64,000 nucleotides of DNA, from the NCBI GenBank assembly GCA_900551325.1, contig URVM01000001.1, forward strand, positions 401,161 to 465,160, read 5' to 3'. The position numbers were made by a program, and so were the translations under genes. The notes below the pieces were generated by a model. It was not told the origin of the DNA. It ran no database searches and saw nothing but the letters and a program-made list of their open reading frames with translations. This stretch comes from an uncultured Eubacteriales bacterium. Its GTDB lineage: Bacteria; Bacillota; Clostridia; Lachnospirales; Cellulosilyticaceae. This document shows positions 36,684-45,330 of this stretch, one piece after another (position 1 is the first letter of the stretch; each line of letters opens with the position of its first letter).

Positions 36684-37688
36684 CTATTGTTTCTTTAATA
36701 CATAATATAATGGTTTTGCACCATCAAAGATATAATCTCCACTTTTCCACTCATAGAACATATACGTACTACCCTCTATCTCTTTAATAGTACATTTAGA
36801 AACGGTCTGATCCCATTTATTAACTATGACATCTTTACTCCAATAGATGCCTTCATTTCCTCCGGGCTCCACTCCCTTAATAGCCGTAATAACTTTCCCT
36901 TTCTCTTGTAGTTCCATTCCTAACATCCATATTTCTTCACTATTTTGTGGCTTGTCTGGATTGAACTGCTCTATTTCATATACCAAATCTACACTTACCC
37001 AGTTTCCCTTCATAGCTTCATTGTCTTCAAAATCAATATTTATATCATCTTGTTTTACTCGCTCCAAAGGAGGTGCTTTATCTAATATTTTTTCATCCTC
37101 TACATACTCTAGCACATAGAGATAGGGTTTATCTATACGTTTATATACATAGTCACCTGATTTCCACTCATAAAACATATAATTCTTTCCATCTATATTT
37201 TTTATTTTATAAGCAGAATTTATTTCCGCATCTCTATTTATAATATGTCCATTAGTCCATGCCTCCCCAAAAGTTGTTTTAATGGCACCTCTATCAGTAT
37301 TAACACTAATTAATATATCTCCATTTTTACAAAAGATTAATTCTTGTAAATATAGTTCTTTAGGATCTTGAATATTATCTGGTACAAAATCCTTTTCTTC
37401 TGCCACAAATCCTACACTCCTCCATGTTCCTAGCACTTTCTTATCCATTTTAAAGGTATAAGATATATCATCTTTTCTTCTATAATATTCTGCTGAAACA
37501 GATATACCCATCAACATAGTTGCAGCTACTAAAATAGTTATAAGCTTTTTGCCTCTCACTTTTTTCACTCCCTTATCTACTTTTTGTTGAACTGGGTGCA
37601 TTTGCTCCCATACATCATCGAAAGATACACTCGTATGTTGTTGTTCCATTGCATCATGAATAGTCTTACTTATTCTCTTTTCTATCAT
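36684..37688 (-). CDS. Membrane-anchored anti-sigma-like protein with duplicated BlaR1-C-terminal-type domain
   Basis: 334 residues. The N-terminal about 45 residues are cytoplasmic (starting MIEKRISKTIHDAMEQQ), then one membrane helix at about 48-64 (LITILVAATMLMGISVSA). Outside are two repeats of about 125 residues. Each starts GTWRSVGFV or GNWVSVDLV and ends MFYEWKSGDYVY or MFYEWKSGDYIF, with the ILISVN/ITAIKG strand between. The motif WKSGDY recalls the C-terminal domain of some clostridial BlaR1-like proteins. The start overlaps the sigma factor stop (ATGA), so this is probably its anti-sigma factor. The sensed signal is unknown. Confidence 0.75.
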   Translation of the reverse strand: MIEKRISKTIHDAMEQQHTSVSFDDVWEQMHPVQQKVDKGVKKVRGKKLITILVAATMLMGISVSAEYYRRKDDISYTFKMDKKVLGTWRSVGFVAEEKDFVPDNIQDPKELYLQELIFCKNGDILISVNTDRGAIKTTFGEAWTNGHIINRDAEINSAYKIKNIDGKNYMFYEWKSGDYVYKRIDKPYLYVLEYVEDEKILDKAPPLERVKQDDINIDFEDNEAMKGNWVSVDLVYEIEQFNPDKPQNSEEIWMLGMELQEKGKVITAIKGVEPGGNEGIYWSKDVIVNKWDQTVSKCTIKEIEGSTYMFYEWKSGDYIFDGAKPLYYVLKKQ

Positions 37689-38218
37689 TCTACTTGTCTC
37701 TCCCTTCTATAAGAAAGTATAGATGTAGATTTATTCTTTCTTAATCTACTAAGACCTGTATTTAACCGAGATTTACATGTTCCTAATGGAATATCTAATA
37801 ACTTAGCAATTTCTTCTAATTTCATGCCTAAATAGTAGTGCATATAAAGTACTTCTCTTATCTTTACTCCTAACCTATTTATATCCTGCCAAAGTTCCTC
37901 ATTCATTTCTTCTTGTAAAATACAGTATTCTACGTTATCTTCTTCACTTGTATGAAAGATTGCTTCTAAATTTAGCTCTTGCCTTTGCTCTTTCATGAAA
38001 GTATGTGTAGCATTTAGCATGATTTTATATAACCAAGGTTTAATAGATTTACTCTTATCATAAGTATGATAATAATTAAATGCCTTTATGAAAGTTTCTT
38101 GTGTTATATCATCTGCAATCTCTTTAGACTTAGTTAAAAATAGTGCTCCCCTATATACATAATCTTTATAGGTTTCAAATAATTTCTCTGCTTCTTCTTT
38201 TGAAATAGCGCCATTCAA
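37685..38218 (-). CDS. ECF-type RNA polymerase sigma factor
   Basis: 177 residues from TTG 38218, preceded by GGGGGAG; an in-frame ATG at 38275 has no ribosome site and would add 19 odd residues. Region 2 has DDITQETFIKAFNYYHTYD and SIKPWLYKIMLNATHTF. Region 4 has LYMHYYLGMKLEEIAKLLDIPLGTCKSRL, the helix-turn-helix for -35 recognition. It is co-translated with the membrane-anchored partner (4-base overlap), the usual arrangement for sigma and anti-sigma. A target promoter was not identified. Confidence 0.9.
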   Translation of the reverse strand: MNGAISKEEAEKLFETYKDYVYRGALFLTKSKEIADDITQETFIKAFNYYHTYDKSKSIKPWLYKIMLNATHTFMKEQRQELNLEAIFHTSEEDNVEYCILQEEMNEELWQDINRLGVKIREVLYMHYYLGMKLEEIAKLLDIPLGTCKSRLNTGLSRLRKNKSTSILSYRRERQVE

Positions 38219-38355
38219 ATTTTCTCCCCCTTTCGTATACACCCTATATACCGTAGAAATCCATAAAAGGTTCATTTTTTTTAATATATTTTCATATTAT
38301 TCTATCATAAATAAATTTTATATCATTCTATTACTATCTCATAGTATTTAAGCAC

Positions 38356-38383
38356 GAAAAAAGGCACACGCATTTGTGTGCCT
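38356..38383 (-). terminator. Terminator of the relQ-metA operon
   Basis: AGGCACAC (38362-38369) pairs with GTGTGCCT (38376-38383). Six T follow on the minus strand, shortly after the metA stop. Confidence 0.85.
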
Positions 38384-38401
38384 CATAATATATTTATCTT
38401 G

Positions 38402-39316
38402 TTATCTTATCTCACCTAGATTATATGGTGTTACTTGATATACGTAGTAATTGAGCCAGTTAGAAAATAATATATAGGCATGAGAGCGCCATTTTACATT
38501 AGGGCCTTTTTCCATATCATTTTCAACAAAGTAATGATTTGGCATTTCTATAGATAAGCCTTTATTTAAATCTCTCTTATATTCATTACCTAATGTCCAA
38601 GGATCATACTCTGAATGACCTGTAGCAAAGATTTGTTTGCCGTCTTTAGATATGGCAAGTGCAACACCTGCTTCTTCTGAATCTAAGAGAATATAAAGTT
38701 CTTTACAATCTTGTACTTCTTTCCTATCTATTTCTGTATGTCTAGAATGTGGTATGTATACCTTATCATCTAATCCATAAAGTAATGGTGCCGTCCCTAC
38801 CCTATCATGGGAGAAAATACCAAATCTTTTCTCTGGTAGGTTGTACTTAGAAATACCGTAGTGATAGTATAATCCTGCTTGGGCACCCCAGCAAATATGG
38901 AAGGTAGATGTAACATGTGTCTTAGTCCATTCCATAATATCTGCAAGTTCTTGCCAGTAAGTTACTTCTTCAAATGGCATTTGTTCTACTGGTGCACCTG
39001 TTATAATCATTCCATCAAATTTCTCATGGTTTACTTCATCAAAGGTTTTGTAAAAAGTATTTAAATACTCACTAGATGTATTTTTAGATTCATGTGAAGC
39101 TGGTCTAAGTAGGGTAATATCAATCTGAAGTGGTGTATTTCCAAGTAGCCTTAAAAGCTGCACTTCAGTTTCTTGCTTAATAGGCATTAGGTTCATAATA
39201 ACTATCTTTAATTCCCTAATATCTTGTCTAATTGCCCTATCTTCATCCATAATAAAAATATTTTCTTTTTGCAAAATCTCTGCTGCTGGTAATTGATTTG
39301 GAACCCTAATTGGCAT
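38402..39316 (-). CDS. metA: Homoserine O-acyltransferase, MetA family (predicted acetyl-CoA-specific)
   Basis: 304 residues, usual length. It acylates homoserine at the start of methionine synthesis. The nucleophile Cys 142 is in [12 protein letters not shown], and the catalytic His and Glu are in TGHSEYDPW (about 234 and 236). In this family residue 111 sets the acyl donor: Gly gives succinyl-CoA, Glu gives acetyl-CoA. Here residue 111 is Glu ([11 protein letters not shown]), so O-acetylhomoserine is the predicted product despite the usual family label. It starts 11 bases after relQ ends. Confidence 0.93.
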   Translation of the reverse strand: MPIRVPNQLPAAEILQKENIFIMDEDRAIRQDIRELKIVIMNLMPIKQETEVQLLRLLGNTPLQIDITLLRPASHESKNTSSEYLNTFYKTFDEVNHEKFDGMIITGAPVEQMPFEEVTYWQELADIMEWTKTHVTSTFHICWGAQAGLYYHYGISKYNLPEKRFGIFSHDRVGTAPLLYGLDDKVYIPHSRHTEIDRKEVQDCKELYILLDSEEAGVALAISKDGKQIFATGHSEYDPWTLGNEYKRDLNKGLSIEMPNHYFVENDMEKGPNVKWRSHAYILFSNWLNYYVYQVTPYNLGEIR

Positions 39317-39327
39317 ATTTTCTCCCC

Positions 39328-40128
39328 CTATATCTCGTATGCTTGTCGGATCATCTCTTCTAACTCTTTATTGAATTTATTTAGTTTATCTACATTGCCT
39401 TCTTCCCAAAGTCCCCAGAACATTTCGTAGATTTCATTCATATCTTCTTGTTCATTATTCTTGGCAAGTGCTTGAACGTTACCGAAGATATCTGCAACTA
39501 CATTAGATTCTGCTTGGAATCCTTCTTGTGCTTTTAGTACTTCTTCACGTATTTCTGCCATTTCTTGATCTAGTTTATGAGCTGCTTCAGCCGCTTTATT
39601 TAAGCGTTCTTGAATGTGCTCTGGCATATTCTGTTTATATTTATATCTTAATGAATGTTCAATGGTTGCCCAGAAATTCATAGCAAGTGTACGGATTTGA
39701 ATCTCTGCAAAAATAAGTTTTTCCCCTTGAGCCGTTTGCACAGGGTATTTTATAATCATGTGATAACTACGATAACCACTTGGTTTTAAGTTGTTTATAT
39801 AATCTCTTTCTTCTACAACATACATATCTTTGCCATCACGTGCACGAATAATTTCTCTCACTTTATAAATATCTTCAACGAATTGGCACATAATGCGAAT
39901 CCCAGCTATATCTTCCATCTTGTCTTCTACTTGATCAAGAGGTATATTCTTTTTCTTAGCTTTTTCTAATATGCTTGAGATTTTCTTAACACGGCCTGTA
40001 ACAAATTCTATTGGTGAATATTCATCAAGGTTAATATACTCGTTTCGCATCCCTTTAAACTTAATCTTAAGTTCTTCTACAGCTTGTGTATAGGGTGTTA
40101 AAATCTTTTTCCAATTATTTATTTCCAC
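39328..40128 (-). CDS. relQ: Small alarmone synthetase (RelQ/YjbM type)
   Basis: 266 residues with a synthetase domain only, no HD hydrolase or TGS/ACT domains. It transfers pyrophosphate from ATP to GDP or GTP to give (p)ppGpp. Key segments are [38 protein letters not shown] and [16 protein letters not shown], then [24 protein letters not shown]. The tail (about 200-266) is acidic and helical, as expected for tetramer formation. metA follows immediately, so alarmone synthesis and methionine synthesis share a transcript. Confidence 0.93.
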   Translation of the reverse strand: MEINNWKKILTPYTQAVEELKIKFKGMRNEYINLDEYSPIEFVTGRVKKISSILEKAKKKNIPLDQVEDKMEDIAGIRIMCQFVEDIYKVREIIRARDGKDMYVVEERDYINNLKPSGYRSYHMIIKYPVQTAQGEKLIFAEIQIRTLAMNFWATIEHSLRYKYKQNMPEHIQERLNKAAEAAHKLDQEMAEIREEVLKAQEGFQAESNVVADIFGNVQALAKNNEQEDMNEIYEMFWGLWEEGNVDKLNKFNKELEEMIRQAYEI

Positions 40129-40275
40129 CTTTGTTCACCATCCTTTTGCCTAAACTCTTCACTTTTATTATACCTTATTTTAGGTATGTTGCTCAACTTA
40201 AAATTATAACGCTCATATTTTTCCAACTTGTCTCATAAATTGTACTAGTTATGTATTTTGATAAGGAGGAACACT

Positions 40276-41799
40276 ATGGGCAAGAAAGCACTTATTACAG
40301 GTACCATTATTTTAACCTTAACAAGTCTTGCAACTAAAGTACTTGGTTTTATTTTTCGAATTTACATGTCCAACATTATGGGAGCAGAAGGTGTTGGTCT
40401 ATACCAACTCATCTTTCCTATATATATGCTCATTTGGGCAACTTCATCTGCGGGTATTTCTCTTGCTGTATCTAAAAAAGTGGCTGAACATACTGCACAT
40501 GGAAGACATGCTGATGGACTACGCACCTTAAAATCTGCCTTACTTCTTTCTGTTAGTATTGCTACACTTATGTCTGGCTTTATCTTTGTTACAGCCCCTT
40601 GGGTAGCAACACACTATATTCATGAACCTAGAACAGCCCTTGGCCTTAGGTATTTATTTGTTTGTGTACCTTTTATGGCTACTGCTTGTTGCATTAGAGG
40701 TTACTTTCAAGGTCGCCAAGAAATGGCCGTATCTGGCCTTGCCCAAGTTGTAGAGCAAATTGCTCGTATGGCAATTATATTTCTATTTGCAGGACTATAT
40801 ATACCAAAAGGTATTGAATATGCCTGTGCACTTGGAGCCTTAGGACTTTGTGTTGGTGAGTTTTGTTCAGCCTTTTTCACCTTTACAATGCTTCAGTTTA
40901 AAAAACGCAAACTTCCTCACTCAAAAGTAACACTTCCTTATAGCAATATTATTGGCACACTCATTACTATCTCTATTCCTATTACTGCTAATCGTTTTCT
41001 AACTTCTGCCCTAAGTTCTATTGAAAATATACTTATTCCTATTCAACTTCAAAAATATGGTATGTCTTCTGGGGATGCACTAGGTATATATGGTATGTTC
41101 AGTGGTATGGCTCTACCACTTCTTTTCTTCCCCTCCATGGTTACCATGTCTATCTCTACTGCTCTTGTGCCTGCTATTTCAGAAGCAGTGGCTAAAAAGA
41201 ATACAAGAGTCTTACATAAAACTGTTAGCAAGTCTATCCAATATTCTGCTGTTATAGGTATTGGTTCATGTGCCCTCTTTTTAACTCTTGGAAATGAAAT
41301 AGCCATGGCTTGCTATGGTAGGCCTGAAGTAGGAGAACTCCTTAGATACTTAGCTATTATTTGTCCTTTTCTTTATTTAAGAGATATTTTAACAGGTATG
41401 CTAAATGGACTAGGACTTCAACGACTTACCTTTAAAGGAAATAGTATTGCTTCTATTATATGCATTATACTTATTTTGTTCCTTGTTCCTAAGATGGGCA
41501 TTATAGGTTTTGTCATTGCTCTACTTATTCAGTCTACTTTGGTAAGCTGTTATCACTTATGGCATACATTAAAACATGTTAATCTTAATGTAGACCTTAT
41601 AGGTTGGTTTATAAAGCCTTCACTTGCAGCTATTGCTGGTGGACTACTCATTAAATATGTTTTTACCCATTACTTAACAACTTTATTTAGTTTACGTCTT
41701 TCTAGTGTAATAGGTGTATTAAGCTTAGTTCTTTTTTATACTATTTTTCTCTTTCTTTTTAAATCTATTACTAAAGAAGATATTAAACAGTTTTTATAA
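40276..41799 (+). CDS. MOP-superfamily polysaccharide flippase (SpoVB/MurJ-like)
   Basis: 507 residues from ATG 40276 after AAGGAGGAA; an upstream TTG lacks a site. About fourteen membrane segments. SLATKVLGFIFRIYMSNIMGAEGVGLYQLIFPIYM and CCIRGYFQGRQEM are typical of SpoVB/YtgP proteins that move lipid-linked cell-wall or spore-cortex precursors across the membrane. A stage V sporulation role is possible but not certain, since related proteins act in vegetative growth. It is monocistronic and convergent with rarA. Confidence 0.85.
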   Translation: MGKKALITGTIILTLTSLATKVLGFIFRIYMSNIMGAEGVGLYQLIFPIYMLIWATSSAGISLAVSKKVAEHTAHGRHADGLRTLKSALLLSVSIATLMSGFIFVTAPWVATHYIHEPRTALGLRYLFVCVPFMATACCIRGYFQGRQEMAVSGLAQVVEQIARMAIIFLFAGLYIPKGIEYACALGALGLCVGEFCSAFFTFTMLQFKKRKLPHSKVTLPYSNIIGTLITISIPITANRFLTSALSSIENILIPIQLQKYGMSSGDALGIYGMFSGMALPLLFFPSMVTMSISTALVPAISEAVAKKNTRVLHKTVSKSIQYSAVIGIGSCALFLTLGNEIAMACYGRPEVGELLRYLAIICPFLYLRDILTGMLNGLGLQRLTFKGNSIASIICIILILFLVPKMGIIGFVIALLIQSTLVSCYHLWHTLKHVNLNVDLIGWFIKPSLAAIAGGLLIKYVFTHYLTTLFSLRLSSVIGVLSLVLFYTIFLFLFKSITKEDIKQFL

Positions 41800-41817
41800 A
41801 TCTATTTATACATACTT

Positions 41818-43143
41818 TTAGTTTGAGGGGCACTTACGTTTTTGTAGTGCTTCTTTTTGTTTGCGCTCATAACCTTCATCTGTTAACTTACAATACTCTA
41901 TGCCTTCTAATGGCTCTGGCATATAAGTTTGTTCTACATAATGATTAGGATAATCATGAGGATATAAATAGTCTATTCCTCTTCCTAAATCTTTAGCTCC
42001 ACTATAATGACTGTCTTTTAAATGAAGTGGTACCGTACCTATATCTTTATGACGTACATCACTAAGTGCTGCATTAATACCTAGGTAACTAGCATTACTC
42101 TTTGGGGCACATGCCACATATACTGCTGCTTGGGCGAGTATAATTCTAGACTCTGGCATACCTATACGTTCTGTAGCAAGCATAGCATTTGTAGCTACAA
42201 TTAGTGCCATAGGGTCAGCATTTCCTACGTCTTCACTTGCACATATAGTTATACGTCTTGCAATAAACTTTGGATCCTCTCCTGCTTCTATCATACGTGC
42301 TAAATAGTGCAACGTAGCATCCTTATCACTTCCACGCATGCTTTTGATAAAAGCTGAGATTACATCATAATGATTATCTCCTTTTTTATCATAATTAAGC
42401 ATACGCTTTTGCATACATTCTTCCATAACCTCTATATTAATATGGATGAAGCCATCTTCATCTCTTTCGGTAGTCATAACTGCAAGTTCAATAGCATTTA
42501 AAGCACTTCTTGCATCTCCACCACTTCTAAGAGCTATAAAATCTAATGCCTCATCTGTAATACGTCCCTTATAAGCACCTAATCCACGTTCTTTACTTTG
42601 TAATGCTTCTAACACTATTTTCTTGATGGCTTCCTCATTCAGTGGTTTAAGTTCAAATATTAAAGATCTAGAAATAAGGGCGCGATTCACTTCAAAATAA
42701 GGATTTTCTGTTGTAGCACCTATCAAAATAATTGTGCCATCTTCCGTATAGGGTAAAAGTGCATCTTGTTGTGCCTTATTAAAACGATGAATCTCATCTA
42801 TAAAAATAATCGTTTTATGATTAGTCATTACTTGGTGATCTTTTGCCTGTTTGACTGCATCTGTAATATCTTGCTTACCACTAGTTGTGGCATTTAATAT
42901 AATAAATTTAGCCTTGGTTGTATTCGCAATAACTTTTGCAATTGTAGTTTTCCCTGTTCCTGGTGGTCCATAAAAAATGAGCGATTGTAACTTATCTGCT
43001 TTAATGGCTCGGTAAAGTAGCTTGTCTGGTTGTAAAATATGTTCTTGCCCTACAATTTCTTCAAGTTTAGTAGGACGCATCCGAGAAGCCAGTGGAGAAT
43101 CTACACTTTTTCTAGTTTCACTCATATAATCAAATAAATCCAT
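41818..43143 (-). CDS. rarA: Replication-associated recombination protein A (MgsA/RarA AAA+ ATPase)
   Basis: 441 residues. An AAA+ clamp-loader-like ATPase that acts at stalled replication forks. The sequence has Walker A GPPGTGKTTIAK (about 60), Walker B IIFIDEIHRF and sensor 1 IGATTENP. The C-terminal MgsA segments include SAFIKSMRGSDKDATLHYLARMIEAGEDP, TMCASEDVG-like residues and LYPHDYPNHYVEQTYMP. It is monocistronic, divergent from TrmB-lysA and separated from the flippase gene stop by 18 bases. Confidence 0.93.
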   Translation of the reverse strand: MDLFDYMSETRKSVDSPLASRMRPTKLEEIVGQEHILQPDKLLYRAIKADKLQSLIFYGPPGTGKTTIAKVIANTTKAKFIILNATTSGKQDITDAVKQAKDHQVMTNHKTIIFIDEIHRFNKAQQDALLPYTEDGTIILIGATTENPYFEVNRALISRSLIFELKPLNEEAIKKIVLEALQSKERGLGAYKGRITDEALDFIALRSGGDARSALNAIELAVMTTERDEDGFIHINIEVMEECMQKRMLNYDKKGDNHYDVISAFIKSMRGSDKDATLHYLARMIEAGEDPKFIARRITICASEDVGNADPMALIVATNAMLATERIGMPESRIILAQAAVYVACAPKSNASYLGINAALSDVRHKDIGTVPLHLKDSHYSGAKDLGRGIDYLYPHDYPNHYVEQTYMPEPLEGIEYCKLTDEGYERKQKEALQKRKCPSN

Positions 43144-43241
43144 TTTTTCACCTCATCTCACTAAGTCTTTATTATACCATATTTTCCCCCTACTAAATCT
43201 TTTATTATAATTTATTCAACTTCTATTATTACAAAATAGAG

Positions 43242-43270
43242 TTGACTTTTCTAAAATTTTACTCTATAGT
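43242..43270 (+). promoter_or_regulatory. Promoter of the TrmB-lysA operon
   Basis: TTGACT (43242-43247), 17 bases, TATAGT (43265-43270). It lies 32 bases ahead of the TrmB start codon. Confidence 0.7.
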
Positions 43271-43289
43271 AGTTCTAAACAAAACTACT
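43268..43289 (+). promoter_or_regulatory. Inverted repeat over the TrmB-lysA transcription start (candidate operator)
   Basis: AGTAGTT (43268-43274) and AACTACT (43283-43289) are exact inverted copies, overlapping the -10 end and the expected RNA start. Autoregulation by the adjacent TrmB-type protein is plausible but inferred. Confidence 0.45.
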
Positions 43290-43301
43290 AAGGGTGATGA
43301 A

Positions 43302-43988
43302 ATGCATTTTGAAGAAGCACTTACTAAACTTGGGCTTACCCCAATCGAAGCCACACTATATACTACACTTTGCAAACACGGAGCCTTAACAGGCTATGAA
43401 GTGGCAAAGCTCTGTGGCATTTCTAGGTCTAATGTATATGCAGGCCTTTATAGCCTTCAAGATAAGGGAAAATGTTATTTACTTGACGAAGAACCTAATA
43501 AATATATGGCTATTCCTAAAGAAGATTTACTTCTTTGTGCCAAACGTGAATTTGAACAAGTATACCAGGCTTTAGAAACTCTATATCCAGAGAATTTAAT
43601 CGCCTCTGACCCTTATATCACAATTAAAGGTTATCAAAATGTGGTAGATAAAATTACAAATACTATTCTAGGTTGTCATTCTCATCTTTATATCTTGACA
43701 ACTTCAGACATTTTAGAAGTATTTAGGGATGTCCTAAGTGAGATTAGTACAACAAAAAGAGTCACCATTATTTGTAATTCGCATTTAATAATAGGAGAGG
43801 CACTTATTCATGTAAAAGCCAAGTCACCTCTTGGTTTTCACATGATTGTAGATACAAACTGTGTCATTACAGGAGATGTATCACATACTTCATCTCAATG
43901 CCTCTACACGACTAATCAATCTCTCGTACGCCTTATGCGAGAATCATTAATTACAGAATTAGAAATGATTCGTTTAACGAATCAATAG
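43302..43988 (+). CDS. TrmB-family transcriptional regulator
   Basis: 228 residues from ATG 43302 after AGGGTGATG; a longer in-frame start would lie on the -35 box. The N-terminal winged helix-turn-helix shows LGLTPIEATLYTTLCKHGALTGYEVAKLCGISRSN-type spacing and SNVYAGLYSLQDKG. A C-terminal ligand/regulatory segment follows. It is followed 10 bases later by lysA, and an inverted repeat covers their promoter. Control of lysine synthesis is a reasonable inference; TrmB ligands are usually sugars or unknown. Confidence 0.85.
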   Translation: MHFEEALTKLGLTPIEATLYTTLCKHGALTGYEVAKLCGISRSNVYAGLYSLQDKGKCYLLDEEPNKYMAIPKEDLLLCAKREFEQVYQALETLYPENLIASDPYITIKGYQNVVDKITNTILGCHSHLYILTTSDILEVFRDVLSEISTTKRVTIICNSHLIIGEALIHVKAKSPLGFHMIVDTNCVITGDVSHTSSQCLYTTNQSLVRLMRESLITELEMIRLTNQ

Positions 43989-43998
43989 GAGGATTGCT

Positions 43999-45255
43999 AT
44001 GTACACTTTACACGGAAATTTTACGACCCAAACTGACTTCTTTAGAGGAAATAACGTCTTTGACTTACTAGATGAATATGGCTCACCTCTATACGTCTAT
44101 AATGAGGCTATTTTACGCAAACGCTGTAGTGAAATTAAAAACCTTGTTACTTATGAAAATTTTGTTCCTCACTACTCAGTGAAAGCAAATACTAATATCC
44201 ACTTACTTAAAATTATTCATGAAGAAGGGCTTCATGCTGATGCTATGAGTCCTGGTGAAATCTATTTAGCTCTTCAAAGCGGATTTAAACCTGAAGAACT
44301 TTTCTTTATTCCAAACAATGTTACTCCTGAAGATATGGAATATGCTATTAGTCATGGTATCTTAACCAGTGTAGATTCTCTTGCACAATTAGAGCTTTAT
44401 GGAAGAATGAATTCTGGCGGAAAAGTTGCTATACGATTTAATCCTGGTATTGGTGCTGGACATCATGAAAAAGTTATTACTGCAGGCAAAAAAACAAAAT
44501 TTGGTATTAATCCTGAACATATTCCTACAGTGAAAGCTTTACTTAAACAGTATGATTTAACACTTGTTGGTGTGAATCAACATATTGGTTCATTATTTAT
44601 GGATGATGAGGCTTATATAGAAAGTACAAAATCCATCTTAAGTATTGCCAAAGAATTCGATGACTTAGAATTTATTGACTTAGGTGGTGGATTTGGTATT
44701 CCTTATCATAAAGAAGAGGGGGAAGAACGTCTTGATTTAGAAGCTCTTGGTCATAAATTAGATCCTATTCTTCATAAGTTTGTAGAAGAGTATGGCAAGA
44801 AAGTACAGTTTCAAATTGAACCAGGACGTTATATCCCTTGTGAAAGTGGTATCATTTTAGGTACTGTTACAAGCTTAAAAGATAATAGTGGTGTTAATTA
44901 TCTTGGTACAGACATTGGCTTTAACGTGCTACAACGTCCAATTATGTACAACTCTCATCATGATCTTGAACTCTATAGTACTTTTACCGCTCCTCCTTCA
45001 CCTATGAAGTCATTCACTGTAGTTGGTAATATTTGTGAAAGTGGTGATATTTTAGCTCATAATCGTATGCTTCCAACACCACATATAGGAGATGCTATTG
45101 GCGTATTAGATGCTGGTGCTTATGGATTCTGTATGTCTTCTTCCTATAACCAACGTCCACGTACTGCTGAGATTCTCATTGAAACAAATGGACATGTGAA
45201 GCTTATTCGTAAAAGAGAAACTCTAGAAGATCTGCTTCGCCCAATGCTTGTATAG
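43999..45255 (+). CDS. lysA: Diaminopimelate decarboxylase
   Basis: 418 residues, fold III PLP enzyme. It converts meso-diaminopimelate to lysine, the last step of the pathway. YSVKANTNIHLLKI carries the PLP lysine (about residue 58). GVNQHIGSLF, FIDLGGGFGIPY and EPGRYIP bind phosphate and substrate. VVGNICESGDIL contains the Cys that acts at the dimer interface, and GAYGFCMSSSYNQRPR is the conserved C-terminal motif. The start follows AGGAGGA. Some close homologues are carboxynorspermidine decarboxylases, but the motifs and TrmB context favour LysA. Confidence 0.9.
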   Translation: MYTLHGNFTTQTDFFRGNNVFDLLDEYGSPLYVYNEAILRKRCSEIKNLVTYENFVPHYSVKANTNIHLLKIIHEEGLHADAMSPGEIYLALQSGFKPEELFFIPNNVTPEDMEYAISHGILTSVDSLAQLELYGRMNSGGKVAIRFNPGIGAGHHEKVITAGKKTKFGINPEHIPTVKALLKQYDLTLVGVNQHIGSLFMDDEAYIESTKSILSIAKEFDDLEFIDLGGGFGIPYHKEEGEERLDLEALGHKLDPILHKFVEEYGKKVQFQIEPGRYIPCESGIILGTVTSLKDNSGVNYLGTDIGFNVLQRPIMYNSHHDLELYSTFTAPPSPMKSFTVVGNICESGDILAHNRMLPTPHIGDAIGVLDAGAYGFCMSSSYNQRPRTAEILIETNGHVKLIRKRETLEDLLRPMLV

Positions 45256-45277
45256 ATTAACTATCCTATAAAAATAT

Positions 45278-45317
45278 AAAAGGTTCTGTAGAATCATATG
45301 ATTCTACAGAACCTTTT
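45278..45317. terminator. Bidirectional terminator between lysA and the chemoreceptor gene
   Basis: The two 20-base arms 45278-45297 and 45298-45317 are perfect complements (AAAGGTTCTGTAGAATCAT and its complement), with A/T runs at each end. Confidence 0.9.
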
Positions 45318-45330
45318 ATTTAATTACCTT

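Noticed and set aside
36684..37688. Beta-lactam sensor BlaR1
   Set aside because: The outside repeats resemble part of BlaR1-like proteins, but there is no metalloprotease domain or penicillin-binding domain and no BlaI gene.
38402..39316. Homoserine O-succinyltransferase label
   Set aside because: Glu 111 points to acetyl-CoA, so the succinyl label was not used.
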